A stretch of 17,573 bases of DNA from a bacterium (GCA_027296045.1 JAPUJS010000451.1:1-17573), one strand, 5' to 3'; positions 6,665-14,561 are shown, counted from the stretch's first letter. Made by a program: numbers and translations. The notes: generated from the sequence alone by a model not told the origin.

Positions 6665-7636
6665 CTATCTCCAAGCCAGCTTCCACACATCCGACGTCAT
6701 ATTGTTGCCCGCCACCATCCACAGGGCGTCCCCATAGACAAACACACTGGCCGCGTGCCTGGGTGCCCAGGGCGTATCGGACAGTTCGTTCCAGATCACG
6801 CCATCGGCGGAATACCATACATCGTTGCGATTACCACCTTGTTTATTGTATCCCTCCATCACCCACATATGCCCATCAAACACGGCAACCTCATGGTATT
6901 GACGCGGTGCCCAGGGTGCATCCTCCATCTTCTGCTCCCAGTGAACACCATCTTTTGAACACCACACATCGTTGTAAAAAATCCGATCTGGCTGATCCGG
7001 CGTATCGTATGTGCCCCCACCCAGAATCCACATCCGATCTCCAAAAACCACACTCCCGCCAATCATCCCACGCGGTCTCCAGAGCACCCGGTCGTTTACA
7101 AGCTCCCAATCAACCCCATCTTTTGAACGCCAAACATCGTGATAAAACACCTCGGGCGCTTTCGCAAATTGCGGTATGGTCTGCCCGCCCATCACCCAGA
7201 TCCAGCCGTCAAAAACAACCGTATAATGAACTGCCCGCGGCCCCCAGGGCACCGCTTCATTCACAAGCTCCCAATCAACCCCATCGGAACTGCGCCACAC
7301 ATCATTCTGATAATGCCCCTGGTTGCAATCCCCCCCAACGATCCACATCAACCCATCGTGAACAGCATACCCTGCCGTGTGACGCCCTTCCCAGGGTGCC
7401 TGTGCATTCTCCAGCGTCCACAGATCGCCATCGGTCGAAGACCAGACTTCACTGTTACAAATGTGAGGAAAATACACCTTATCCCTCGGGTTCCATCCAC
7501 CCAGAAGCCACATCCGGTCCTGAAACATCAGCGCCCCGGCACCATCCCGGGCGGCGAAAGCGGCGTTTTCTGTGATGCATTGCCAGTGATAGGCACCCGA
7601 TTCGGGTTTAGAATCTGCACCAACACTTTGTGTCAT
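6665..7636 (-). CDS. Six-bladed kelch-type beta-propeller protein
   Basis: A 323-residue protein made almost entirely of six kelch-like repeats of about 35-60 residues. Each carries part of the pattern PW.PR ... MW..GG ... NDVW.S.DGV.WE. The last blade ends cleanly in SDVWKLAWR, so the propeller seems complete. No signal peptide or catalytic motif is visible; such propellers usually bind ligands or proteins, and some kelch families are carbohydrate-active. At DNA level a 23-base direct repeat encoding part of blades 2 and 3 occurs at 7098-7120 and 7263-7285, pointing to recent blade duplication or gene conversion. The ATG at 7636 overlaps the M14 stop codon as ATGA, with GGAGG 7 bases upstream, so translation is coupled. 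An ATG nine codons earlier would lie within the M14 gene. It is the last gene of a five-gene operon. Confidence 0.85.
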   Translation of the reverse strand: MTQSVGADSKPESGAYHWQCITENAAFAARDGAGALMFQDRMWLLGGWNPRDKVYFPHICNSEVWSSTDGDLWTLENAQAPWEGRHTAGYAVHDGLMWIVGGDCNQGHYQNDVWRSSDGVDWELVNEAVPWGPRAVHYTVVFDGWIWVMGGQTIPQFAKAPEVFYHDVWRSKDGVDWELVNDRVLWRPRGMIGGSVVFGDRMWILGGGTYDTPDQPDRIFYNDVWCSKDGVHWEQKMEDAPWAPRQYHEVAVFDGHMWVMEGYNKQGGNRNDVWYSADGVIWNELSDTPWAPRHAASVFVYGDALWMVAGNNMTSDVWKLAWR

Positions 7637-8832
7637 GCCTGCCCCTCCAAACGGTGTCTCCACTTCACAAGCGCATCCGCAACCGTCTCCACCATCTCCC
7701 GCACGTCTGCGTTATGAGATTCAATGCCATCCGGCATCGCCTGTAAAAACGTTCGGATGGTCCCGGCCTGCTCGTTCACATACCGATCGCCATACACATT
7801 GTGCTCCGGCTGCCTCGGATCGATCAGCACCTTCCGATTGTCCAGCGGATCGACATGATAATTTTCAAAAATCGCCTCTTCGATCGCCCTTGCTTTATCC
7901 CGCATATGAGCCGGCATCGACGTCGGATCGTGCATCCCGATACTCCGGGTAAACCCCTCCCGTGTAAAATGCGCATGCACTTCAATCGAAGCATCCGGTT
8001 TCAGATCGAGTAAATAATGCCACAGCGCCTCCGTCTCTCGTGCCGCGCCCTTTCCTTCCACCAGATTATTAATCCCAAACTTCGGCACTTCCCCCACCGC
8101 ATTCGTCACACTGTGCCCCACATAAACCCCGTCCGGATTGGTCATCGGCATCAAACAAAACTGAACCTCATCCAGCAAGCGTCGCGTTCGTGCCGTCGGA
8201 ATGGTCAGCCAGTGTGCCACATGCAGAATCCCCCACGACACGGGTTCACACGACTGCATCGTTGCATCCACCAGCAACTTAAGTTCGCGTGGTTCCGTTT
8301 CCAGCACAGGAATCGGCCGTCCCTGTGCTGAAGTTCCGATCTCCCGATATGTCCACAGATCATACCGCTGTGCCAGCCGACGGGCCTTCTCGCACACGAC
8401 ATCCGGCTCTTCATAAGGCGCCGAAGCGATACGCACCGATTCTCCGGGTTGAAGGTCCACAGAAGCATTCAGATATTCGTGGGCCTTAAAATCTGTATCT
8501 TCCGGCGAAATCCACTCCCACCCCCCGTCCTCACGCCTGAGAAACCAGGGCGGATAGAGATAGCTCGATCCCTTTTCGCTAAACAAAAATCTCAGCGTGA
8601 CCCGCCTGGAAACGTCCCCGATATTTCGCACCCGAACGTGAGCCATATACTCTTTCGGCACGCCCTTCCCATCAAACAGTTCATCCAGCAAATCCTGGAA
8701 CCACTTCGGAATCTCCTCGGGCTTGTAACCGATTTCATAAACTCCCGGTCCCAACACCCGCATCTCACCGGCGCTGCTACACGGAAACGCATCGTCAATC
8801 ACAATTCCGAGATCTGTATCTTCTAGCCTCAT
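7633..8832 (-). CDS. M14 zinc-carboxypeptidase family protein with altered active-site residues
   Basis: A 399-residue protein. Residues 1 to about 150 form a beta-rich N-terminal domain as in cytosolic-type M14 carboxypeptidases. The catalytic domain begins at YREIGTSAQGRPI (162-174). MTNPDGV (230-236) and VHAHF (285-289) match family landmarks, His286 being the probable third zinc ligand, and Glu371 in GIESHN is a candidate catalytic Glu. The first zinc motif, normally HPGE, reads Gln193-Ser-Cys-Glu196, and the usual DxNR after NPDG is replaced by GINN. Zinc binding and peptidase activity are therefore uncertain. The ATG lies 3 bases past the stop of the adenosine-deaminase-like gene; GAGG lies about 11 bases upstream. 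The kelch gene overlaps its end. It may be a catalytically modified amidase or a non-enzymatic family member. No signal peptide is seen. Confidence 0.82.
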   Translation of the reverse strand: MRLEDTDLGIVIDDAFPCSSAGEMRVLGPGVYEIGYKPEEIPKWFQDLLDELFDGKGVPKEYMAHVRVRNIGDVSRRVTLRFLFSEKGSSYLYPPWFLRREDGGWEWISPEDTDFKAHEYLNASVDLQPGESVRIASAPYEEPDVVCEKARRLAQRYDLWTYREIGTSAQGRPIPVLETEPRELKLLVDATMQSCEPVSWGILHVAHWLTIPTARTRRLLDEVQFCLMPMTNPDGVYVGHSVTNAVGEVPKFGINNLVEGKGAARETEALWHYLLDLKPDASIEVHAHFTREGFTRSIGMHDPTSMPAHMRDKARAIEEAIFENYHVDPLDNRKVLIDPRQPEHNVYGDRYVNEQAGTIRTFLQAMPDGIESHNADVREMVETVADALVKWRHRLEGQA

Positions 8833-8835
8833 GGC

Positions 8836-9798
8836 TTACGCATCCTCAATCGTTAACACCTTCTGAAACCTCGCCGCCAGTGAGTGCGCGTAAATCGTTC
8901 GGAAATCTGCCTCCACAAATCCAAACATCTCAGATAACAAACGACACTCCGACCCCATACTGCATTCAAAGGGTCCGGGATCGTCCGTGTTTATGCTAAA
9001 ACTCAACCCCATATCTCTGGCCAGGCGAATGGGGTGATCCTCAATCCGCTCGATACTCCCCGTCTTCAAATTGCTCGTCGGACACATCTCAATGTGAATC
9101 CCCCGTTCGGCAATTGTTTCAATCAATTTTTCATCCTGAAACAACCGCACCCCGTGTCCGATCCGATCTGGAAATCCGTGTTCCAGTGCATCCCAGCCAG
9201 ACTCCGGACCACACCATTCCCCTGCATGGATCTCGATCCCCAACCCCGCCTCGTGAAACCGCTCAAACGTCTTTTGATAAGGCCTGACCGGATTCCCCGG
9301 CTCAACACCTGCCAGGGCAACCCCAACGACCAACCCGGCCTCGTAAAGGGCAAAAATACGCTCGGCGACCCCTTCAACCTGTTCGGGCGACTTACCCCGC
9401 CCGAAGGCCGCTAGAAACTCAATCTGCAAATCTCCGCCTGCCTGCTGCTGTGCCGCAGCCCGAAATACACCGACCTGTTCCACCGCCTCGACCAGATCCA
9501 CCGGGATCTCCGAGCCCGAAATCATCACCTCTGCATATACCACCCGATCTTGCTTCAACCGGTTGATATAATGTGCCAACACCGCATGGAAATGTTCGAG
9601 TTTACCCACAACAGATTCCACAACCCGCCACCAGCCTATGAATCCATCAAAATCCGCAACAGGATATAACCCGTCAAAATCCTCCGGACGAATTGGAAAA
9701 GCGGAATCGTCCGCCCGGATGTCGCGCACCATCTCGGGGTCGGGTATTCCGTCCAGATGACAGTGCAGTTCCACTTTGGGAATCTCGTCAATCGTCAT
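8836..9798 (-). CDS. Adenosine/adenine deaminase family metal-dependent hydrolase
   Basis: A 320-residue protein of the amidohydrolase superfamily, adenosine deaminase branch, of normal length. The zinc and catalytic residues are all visible: His12 and His14 in ELHCHLDG, His191 and Glu194 in IEIHAGEW, His215 in RIGHGVRL, and Asp272-Asp273 in INTDDP. The set HxH, H..E, H and DD fits hydrolytic deamination of a purine or related amino-heterocycle in the cytoplasm. Adenosine, adenine or a modified nucleoside cannot be separated by eye. The ATG at 9798 is preferred over an in-frame TTG at 9813, as the family normally has only a few residues before HxH. It lies third in the operon, between the unknown gene and the M14 gene. 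Confidence 0.92.
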   Translation of the reverse strand: MTIDEIPKVELHCHLDGIPDPEMVRDIRADDSAFPIRPEDFDGLYPVADFDGFIGWWRVVESVVGKLEHFHAVLAHYINRLKQDRVVYAEVMISGSEIPVDLVEAVEQVGVFRAAAQQQAGGDLQIEFLAAFGRGKSPEQVEGVAERIFALYEAGLVVGVALAGVEPGNPVRPYQKTFERFHEAGLGIEIHAGEWCGPESGWDALEHGFPDRIGHGVRLFQDEKLIETIAERGIHIEMCPTSNLKTGSIERIEDHPIRLARDMGLSFSINTDDPGPFECSMGSECRLLSEMFGFVEADFRTIYAHSLAARFQKVLTIEDA

Positions 9799-9835
9799 AG
9801 GCTTTCTTCCCAACGTTGAATATGCTATGAACTCA

Positions 9836-9853
9836 ACAGGTCTATGGACCTGT
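9836..9853. repeat. Short palindrome in an intergenic gap, similar to one at 16413
   Basis: ACAGGTC (9836-9842) and GACCTGT (9847-9853) form a 7-bp stem with loop TATG, just past the stop codon of the unknown minus-strand gene. There is no T-run, so it is not a classical terminator. The 20 bases from 9837 agree with those from 16413 at 17 positions. Confidence 0.45.
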
Positions 9854-9858
9854 CCCCC

Positions 9859-10575
9859 TTACGCTATGATTCCAATCACCTGCGTCCGGGCAGGCAGGCT
9901 TACCCGTTTTGAATAATGCGTCACCCGAGTGACTTCCTGCCCGTCTGCGACAATCGGCAACGCCTGCTGAACAACAAAATCCGCAAAATTCGGCGCATTA
10001 TAAGCCACATAGGCCGGAGAAAGCCGTTCAATGTGCCGGTCCACATCCGCCCCCAAATCCGGAAATGCCAGAGGTCCGGTGTCCACCTGGTACACATCCC
10101 GGATATCATTCGCATTCATCGTCTTAATCGGAAATTCCAGCACCGCACGAAGCGTCGCCTCTCCAATCTCCACCCGCCCAATCAGCGGCACGTGATCTAA
10201 AGATGCCTGAACAATCTCCCGATTCGAAGCCAGTGCCTGCCCCTCAACCTTCTCCAAATGAAACGTCACATCCTCAAACCGATCCCGCCACAGGCCTTCT
10301 TCCCGAAATCCATGGGTATGCGTTGACCGGGTGCGAAAAATCGCAAATTCCTCATCCGCAAAAATCCCACAGAAATCGTAATTATCCTCGCTGAACAGGC
10401 CCCGATCCACAAACACGGATTCCGACTTGCAGGATGCAAAAAAGAAATACTCGGTCGTCGAGCCGGATGCTTGATCCCGCAAGGTACAGACAGATTCCAC
10501 CTGCAACCGAGCGTTGTTTTCACGGCCGCGTGTCACAAACGTGACAAAAGAACGGGCGTAATCGTAAACCGTCAT
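9859..10575 (-). CDS. Conserved-looking protein of unknown function
   Basis: I do not recognise this 238-residue protein. It looks soluble, mixed alpha/beta and rich in beta strands, without signal peptide, membrane helix or coiled coil. The N-terminal half carries an aromatic cluster TEYFFFASCKSESVFVD (41-57), followed by THTHGF (85-90), which could bind metal or be structural. Later stretches include HVPLIGRVEIGE and a C-terminal strand pair ending PARTQVIGIIA. The gene is certainly expressed as a unit with its neighbours: AGGAGG lies 8 bases before the ATG, the start is 18 bases past the stop of the oxidoreductase gene, and the deaminase gene follows 60 bases after its stop. The context suggests an accessory enzyme in the same small-molecule pathway. 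Confidence 0.78.
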   Translation of the reverse strand: MTVYDYARSFVTFVTRGRENNARLQVESVCTLRDQASGSTTEYFFFASCKSESVFVDRGLFSEDNYDFCGIFADEEFAIFRTRSTHTHGFREEGLWRDRFEDVTFHLEKVEGQALASNREIVQASLDHVPLIGRVEIGEATLRAVLEFPIKTMNANDIRDVYQVDTGPLAFPDLGADVDRHIERLSPAYVAYNAPNFADFVVQQALPIVADGQEVTRVTHYSKRVSLPARTQVIGIIA

Positions 10576-10593
10576 GTGTAAAACCTCCTGTCA

Positions 10594-11607
10594 TCACGCG
10601 GGAGGCGTTGCCTGCAACGCATTTCCATCGTCCACCTCGCATCCGGCAAAGAGCGTTTCCTGAACCGCCAGATCGTGCGCCTGCGAATAATCCGGCTCCT
10701 TCTCTCCTCGAATACACGCCTGCAATTCCCGCAACAGGGTTGGGAACGTATCGGGCGGCTCCCTCTCCAGGTCTTGCCAATCTGCCTGATACCCTTCGAC
10801 CGCTTCTTCAAAACACAAGCTCAAATTCTTCGACCCAATCGGCGCATGAATCGCCGCTCCCGCCGTCCCGTGCACCTCAATCCGGCGTGCCGAACCCACA
10901 TGCATGCCCCCCATATCAATGGTCCCCAACCCATCTTCAAAATCGTGTACCACCACGGCATTGTCCACAATCTCACGTTTGCCGTAATGCGCCCGCAAAA
11001 ACGGATGCACCCGCGTGGGCTGTCCCATCATGGCCACCATCATATCTATTAGATGTCCGGCCATTTCAAAATAGACCCCGCCATAATACACACCAAACTC
11101 TTGATACAATTCCTTGTGCCACGACTTCGGTTTGGGAATATGTCCGCGAAAAGCAAAAATCTGCCCCAACGCCCCCGCCTTCGCCAACCGGATCATCTCG
11201 TGAACGGCCGGGTTATAACGCCACATATACGCCAGGTTCAGCACCAATCCCTTATCCGAAGCCAATTTCTGAATCCGCTTGAACTGATCCAGATTCACGC
11301 CCGCCGGTTTTTCCAACAACACATGCTTCCCCGCCTCCAGTGCCTGTTCTGCATAATCCAGGTTCTGATACACGTGTCCTTCCACAATCACCGCCTCGGC
11401 CTCGCTCTCTAGAACTGCCTCTACAGAATCAAAAACCGGAATCTCATCAAAGTATTCCGTCCAACCCTTCTTTCGCCCTGCGATCACTTCAGAATCGGAA
11501 TCATACATCCCCACCAGTTGAACCTCATCGGGTCGCTGAACCGCTTCCCGTACGTGCATACTGGCATGGCTGTGCCAGGTGCCCAAAAACGCGAACTTCA
11601 ACCGCAT
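10594..11607 (-). CDS. Gfo/Idh/MocA family NAD(P)-dependent oxidoreductase
   Basis: A 337-residue protein with an N-terminal Rossmann domain and a C-terminal alpha/beta domain. The nucleotide loop reads FLGTWHSHA (7-15), an atypical form lacking the GxGxxG series, as seen in some members. The hallmark EKP is at 99-101 (LLEKPAG). In the C-terminal domain YGGVYFEMAGHLIDMM (175-190) supplies His185 and Asp188 in the usual catalytic position. The family oxidises or reduces sugars, inositols and related polyols using NAD(P); the substrate is not identifiable. AAAGGAGG lies a few bases before the ATG. It is the first gene of the five-gene minus operon and is divergent from the GH32-like gene, with 147 bp between the starts. 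Confidence 0.92.
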   Translation of the reverse strand: MRLKFAFLGTWHSHASMHVREAVQRPDEVQLVGMYDSDSEVIAGRKKGWTEYFDEIPVFDSVEAVLESEAEAVIVEGHVYQNLDYAEQALEAGKHVLLEKPAGVNLDQFKRIQKLASDKGLVLNLAYMWRYNPAVHEMIRLAKAGALGQIFAFRGHIPKPKSWHKELYQEFGVYYGGVYFEMAGHLIDMMVAMMGQPTRVHPFLRAHYGKREIVDNAVVVHDFEDGLGTIDMGGMHVGSARRIEVHGTAGAAIHAPIGSKNLSLCFEEAVEGYQADWQDLEREPPDTFPTLLRELQACIRGEKEPDYSQAHDLAVQETLFAGCEVDDGNALQATPPA

Positions 11608-11675
11608 CTAAAACCCTCCTTTAAGAATATTCCAACAGCACCATAAACCCTTTGCCCCGTCTGGAACGATAAGCC

Positions 11676-11704
11676 TTGAATCCGAGCCCTAAAACCACTA
11701 TGCT
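11676..11704 (+). promoter_or_regulatory. Candidate sigma70-type promoter for the GH32-like gene
   Basis: TTGAAT (11676-11681), a 17-base spacer and TATGCT (11699-11704) lie about 50 bases before the ATG at 11755. Both boxes match the consensus at 4 of 6 positions with ideal spacing. The divergent oxidoreductase operon must start in the same 147-bp gap, where I see no equally good site. Confidence 0.42.
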
Positions 11705-11754
11705 TCTCCACAGATCCAATACTCTGACGGTTAACTGAAAATAGGGAACAGACC

Positions 11755-13299
11755 ATGCCCGAACCTATTTCTCTCCAACCCGGACAAAAGCAACTCTTCC
11801 TGGACGACTTCGTCGTTCAAGAAATCCAGCACCTCGACCGCACCATGCACCGCCCCGAAAAAAGCGACCCCCTCCTCAAGGCCGATCGTCCTTCAGACGG
11901 GTCCCATATTGCCATTGCCTCGGCCCCGATGTGGATCCCCGATGAAGGCATCTACAAATTCCCCTACGAAGTTCGCCGGGACGACAGCAATGGCAAAGAA
12001 ATGGCCCTGGCTGTCTCAACCGACGGTCTCCACTGGGAAAAACCCGACCTTGGACTGGTCAGCTTCGAAGGCTCTACCAAAAACAACCTCTTCCCCACGC
12101 CCGACAACCGACGTCTCTGGCACATCGTCTACGACCCGGACGACCCCGACGATGCCCGCCGCTACAAAGGCTTCGTCACCGTCCCCGGTGGCCGCCACCC
12201 CGTGGTCAGCCCCGACTGCCTGCACTGGACCAAGCTCGACATCGATCCTCAAACCCTGCCTTCAGGAGACGCCGGTACACTCACCTACGACCGCGACAAC
12301 AAACAGTTTCTGGGCCTGCTCAAATTCAAAAGCCAGTACGGCCGGGCCTACAACCTCACCACCAGCACCGACTTTGCCAACTGGACCGAACCCCGCTTCC
12401 TGTTTGGCACCGACGAAGAAGATCAAACACAGGCCATAGACGTCATCCGCCGTCGCCTGGCCAACCCCAACTTTGCCAAACCCCTCATGGTCGCTCCCGA
12501 TCCCTCAATTGGTTGGCGAGAACCCGATCCCTCACCCTGGCGCGGCGACCCCACCTGGCGTGCCGAATGCTACAATATGGGCGTCTTCCCCTACGAAGGC
12601 CTCCACATCGCCACCCTCATGATCTATTACCCCACCGGCCCACGCCTGCCCGAAGGCACCAACTGCGACGGCTTCCACCACATCCAGCTGGCCATGACCC
12701 GTGACCTCAAAACCTGGACCCGCCTGGGCAATCGCGAACCCTTCATCGGCCCTTCTCCCCTCAGCAAAGGCCTTGTGGGCAACTACGACCGCCTCCAGCT
12801 CCAGGTCACCAACCAGCCTCTGGACCGTGGCGACGAACTCTGGTTCTATTACGAAGGCATGAAAAGCCGCGTCCCCCAGCACGACCGCTGGACCGATGGG
12901 TCCCCCCGCGATCCCTCCACCCTCACCCCTGAAGAACGCGCCGATTGGCTTGAAGACACCCTCTCCGGCGTCTATGTCGCCGTCCTCCGCAAAGACGGCT
13001 TCGTCTCCCTCGACGCCGAACCCCAGGGCGGCCAGATTCTGACGCACCCCCTCAAATGGGCCGGCGACCACCTCTTCCTCAACCTCGACGCCCCGGCCGG
13101 CCACGCCCGTCTCGAACTTCTCGACGCCCGGGGCGTTCCCATTCCCGGCCTGTCAGGCGAAGACGCCCCCATCGTACACGGCGATGGCATCTGCCTCCAC
13201 GTGCCCTGGCCCCGCAACCTGTCGGCCCTGTCCGGTCAGACCGTTCAGCTCAGAATCCACCTGCAAAACGCCCGGCTCTACGCCTTCTGGACGGCTTAG
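11755..13299 (+). CDS. GH32/GH43-like five-bladed beta-propeller protein with C-terminal beta-sandwich
   Basis: A 514-residue protein. The opening LFLDDFVV (14-21) and the blade motif STDGLHWEKPDLG (88-100) are typical of a large group of uncharacterised GH32-like propeller proteins common in Planctomycetes and related phyla. The propeller extends to about residue 420 and includes repeated D...W(T/E) turns (LHWTKLDID, FANWTEP, KTWTRLG). A C-terminal beta-sandwich follows: GFVSLDAEPQGGQILT, then a domain ending LYAFW. Such proteins are usually annotated as glycoside hydrolase-like, but activity and sugar are not established and I cannot place the acid pair. No signal peptide is visible. The ATG is supported by AGGGA about 9 bases upstream. 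Its coding strand is strikingly C-rich. The gene probably stands alone, with a promoter candidate at 11676. Confidence 0.8.
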   Translation: MPEPISLQPGQKQLFLDDFVVQEIQHLDRTMHRPEKSDPLLKADRPSDGSHIAIASAPMWIPDEGIYKFPYEVRRDDSNGKEMALAVSTDGLHWEKPDLGLVSFEGSTKNNLFPTPDNRRLWHIVYDPDDPDDARRYKGFVTVPGGRHPVVSPDCLHWTKLDIDPQTLPSGDAGTLTYDRDNKQFLGLLKFKSQYGRAYNLTTSTDFANWTEPRFLFGTDEEDQTQAIDVIRRRLANPNFAKPLMVAPDPSIGWREPDPSPWRGDPTWRAECYNMGVFPYEGLHIATLMIYYPTGPRLPEGTNCDGFHHIQLAMTRDLKTWTRLGNREPFIGPSPLSKGLVGNYDRLQLQVTNQPLDRGDELWFYYEGMKSRVPQHDRWTDGSPRDPSTLTPEERADWLEDTLSGVYVAVLRKDGFVSLDAEPQGGQILTHPLKWAGDHLFLNLDAPAGHARLELLDARGVPIPGLSGEDAPIVHGDGICLHVPWPRNLSALSGQTVQLRIHLQNARLYAFWTA

Positions 13300-13314
13300 G
13301 ACAAATCCTGTCCT
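13298..13314. repeat. Short hairpin at the end of the GH32-like gene
   Basis: AGGACA (13298-13303) and TGTCCT (13309-13314) form a 6-bp stem with loop AATCC, starting inside the stop codon. No T-run follows, so termination here would not be classical. It shares the GGACA/TGTCC theme with hairpins at 9836 and 16413. Confidence 0.35.
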
Positions 13315-13413
13315 GACTAGTCGCCAATGCCGTGCTGTGAAACCAGCCGGGCATATGCCACAATTTGAAAAGCCCGTCTTCCGGATCGTACCAGGCGCAA
13401 TCGTTTTTTTGTG

Positions 13414-13442
13414 TTGACCCAAAAAGCAATTCGCTGCATACT
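13414..13442 (+). promoter_or_regulatory. Candidate sigma70-type promoter for the 13487 PhyH-like gene
   Basis: TTGACC (13414-13419; 5/6), a 17-base spacer and CATACT (13437-13442; 4/6) make the best promoter match in the window. Transcription would begin near 13449, which rules out the upstream in-frame TTG at 13442 as start and leaves a leader of about 37 bases before the ATG at 13487. Confidence 0.5.
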
Positions 13443-13486
13443 TGAATAGGTCAACAGTCATCCAGACGCTTTATCAGGGAGCAACC

Positions 13487-14425
13487 ATGGACGCACAGGA
13501 ACGCTATTACTGGGACATCGCCGGTCATCTTGTGGTCCGCAATGTCCTGACACCGGAAGAAATTCAGGCTGCCAACGAAGCTCTCGACTATGCCCAGCAA
13601 TGGGTGGCCACCGGTGAAGAGGACGGAGGTGCTGGTCATTCTACTTTCCTCAAAGGCGCTGGTGCGCGATGGTATAAGGGCGACAATCTCCTCAATATCG
13701 AAAAGCCCTACTGCAACATCATCCGCACCATGCTTGCTCACCCCAAAGTGATCTCCAGGCTCAAAGTCATGTGCGGCCCCGGCTTCCGTCTGGACCACGG
13801 TCCCCAGTTTAACAACGCCACCAAAGGCACCGTAGGCCTCACCCTCCACGGCTCGGGCGAACCCCACAGACCCTATGTGGCCTACCACCATCAGGCCGGA
13901 GAAACTCACTGCGGCGGCGTCACTGTCACCTGGAACCTCACCGATTGTCCGGCGGGCGGCGGCGGCTTTGCTTGCGTGCCCGGCTCCCACAAATCCAAAT
14001 TCCCAATGCCTGATGGGGTGCGCTACTGCGACAAAGACATGGGCACCGTCATCCAACCCGAAGCCAAAGCCGGCGATGTCCTCTTCTTCATGGACGGCGC
14101 CCAGACCCACGGCACGCATCCCTGGACCAACGATCACGAACGCCGATCTATCCTCTTCAAATTTGCTTCTCGAACCGCCACACGTGGCGGCCAATCTGCA
14201 ATCGTCGCTGACCCCGAAATTTACTGGGACAAAGCAATCGTAGACGGCATGACCGACGAACAGCGGGCCGTCATGTACGGCCCCTATTCTGGCCATGGAG
14301 GCAGGGTTCCTTACCTGAATGTAGAAAACGACGGCACGATTCAGGCCGAAGGCAAAAAGCCGACAGCAAAGGCCGTTGAAGAAGCCAAAGTCGAAGGCAC
14401 ACTACCGATTGCAAAAAGTGCCTGA
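13487..14425 (+). CDS. PhyH-like protein of the HxQ subtype
   Basis: A 312-residue single-domain PhyH-like protein, close in sequence to domain 2 of the tandem protein at 293-2068: both share GGFACVPGSHK, then (F/Y)PMP.GV, and AGDVLFF.DGA.THGT. In the metal site the first His is present (His134 in YHHQ), the Asp of HxD is replaced by Gln136, and the distal His208 (QTHG) and Arg219/220 remain. The site could still bind iron through two His with Gln as a weaker ligand, but a normal 2-oxoglutarate oxygenase is not assured. AGGGAG (13476-13481) lies 5 bases before the ATG. The C-terminal 40 residues are Lys- and Ala-rich. It is monocistronic, with a promoter candidate at 13414 and terminator at 14454. 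Confidence 0.88.
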   Translation: MDAQERYYWDIAGHLVVRNVLTPEEIQAANEALDYAQQWVATGEEDGGAGHSTFLKGAGARWYKGDNLLNIEKPYCNIIRTMLAHPKVISRLKVMCGPGFRLDHGPQFNNATKGTVGLTLHGSGEPHRPYVAYHHQAGETHCGGVTVTWNLTDCPAGGGGFACVPGSHKSKFPMPDGVRYCDKDMGTVIQPEAKAGDVLFFMDGAQTHGTHPWTNDHERRSILFKFASRTATRGGQSAIVADPEIYWDKAIVDGMTDEQRAVMYGPYSGHGGRVPYLNVENDGTIQAEGKKPTAKAVEEAKVEGTLPIAKSA

Positions 14426-14453
14426 TCTTTTGTGGATCGCATAGCTTAGAAAA

Positions 14454-14487
14454 ACGGGGTGCTATCAAGTAGCATCCTGTTTTTTTT
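14454..14487 (+). terminator. Rho-independent terminator of the 13487-14425 gene
   Basis: ACGGGGTGCTA (14454-14464) and TAGCATCCTGT (14470-14480) pair over 11 bp with two G-T wobbles and a 5-base loop. Eight T residues follow (14480-14487). It lies 28 bases after the stop codon. The A-run before the stem could let it act in both directions. Confidence 0.87.
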
Positions 14488-14520
14488 AAGCTACGTAATA
14501 TGATTTTCACATCAGGGGGT

Positions 14521-14561
14521 CGGCACAGGATGTGCCGGATACAAGCACGGGGTTTCGCCCC
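14521..14561. repeat. Two adjacent short hairpins between convergent genes
   Basis: CGGCACA/TGTGCCG (14521-14527 and 14531-14537, loop GGA) is followed by GGGG/CCCC (14549-14552 and 14558-14561). They lie between the terminator of the plus gene and the stop of the minus TMTC-like gene and may form its 3' end, though no T-run is present. Two close hairpins in a convergent gap resemble REP-type elements, but with no second copy in the window this is a guess. Confidence 0.35.

Noticed and set aside
6454..7575. Long plus-strand open frame (373 codons) opposite the kelch gene
   Set aside because: The translation is Pro/His/Ser-rich without any domain pattern; the minus strand gives six clear kelch blades with a coupled start. 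The open frame is a by-product of composition.
11608..11754. Minus-strand promoter for the oxidoreductase operon
   Set aside because: A TATGGT-like -10 is present, but the hexamer 17 bases upstream matches the consensus poorly. A promoter must exist nearby, but I cannot place it.
12532..13104. 190-codon minus-strand frame rich in Gly, Val and Glu opposite the GH32-like gene
   Set aside because: The composition follows from the C-rich opposite strand; no motif or start signal supports it.
13451..14296. 281-codon minus-strand open frame opposite the HxQ PhyH-like gene
   Set aside because: It is an antisense shadow: the plus frame has conserved PhyH motifs, promoter, ribosome site and terminator.
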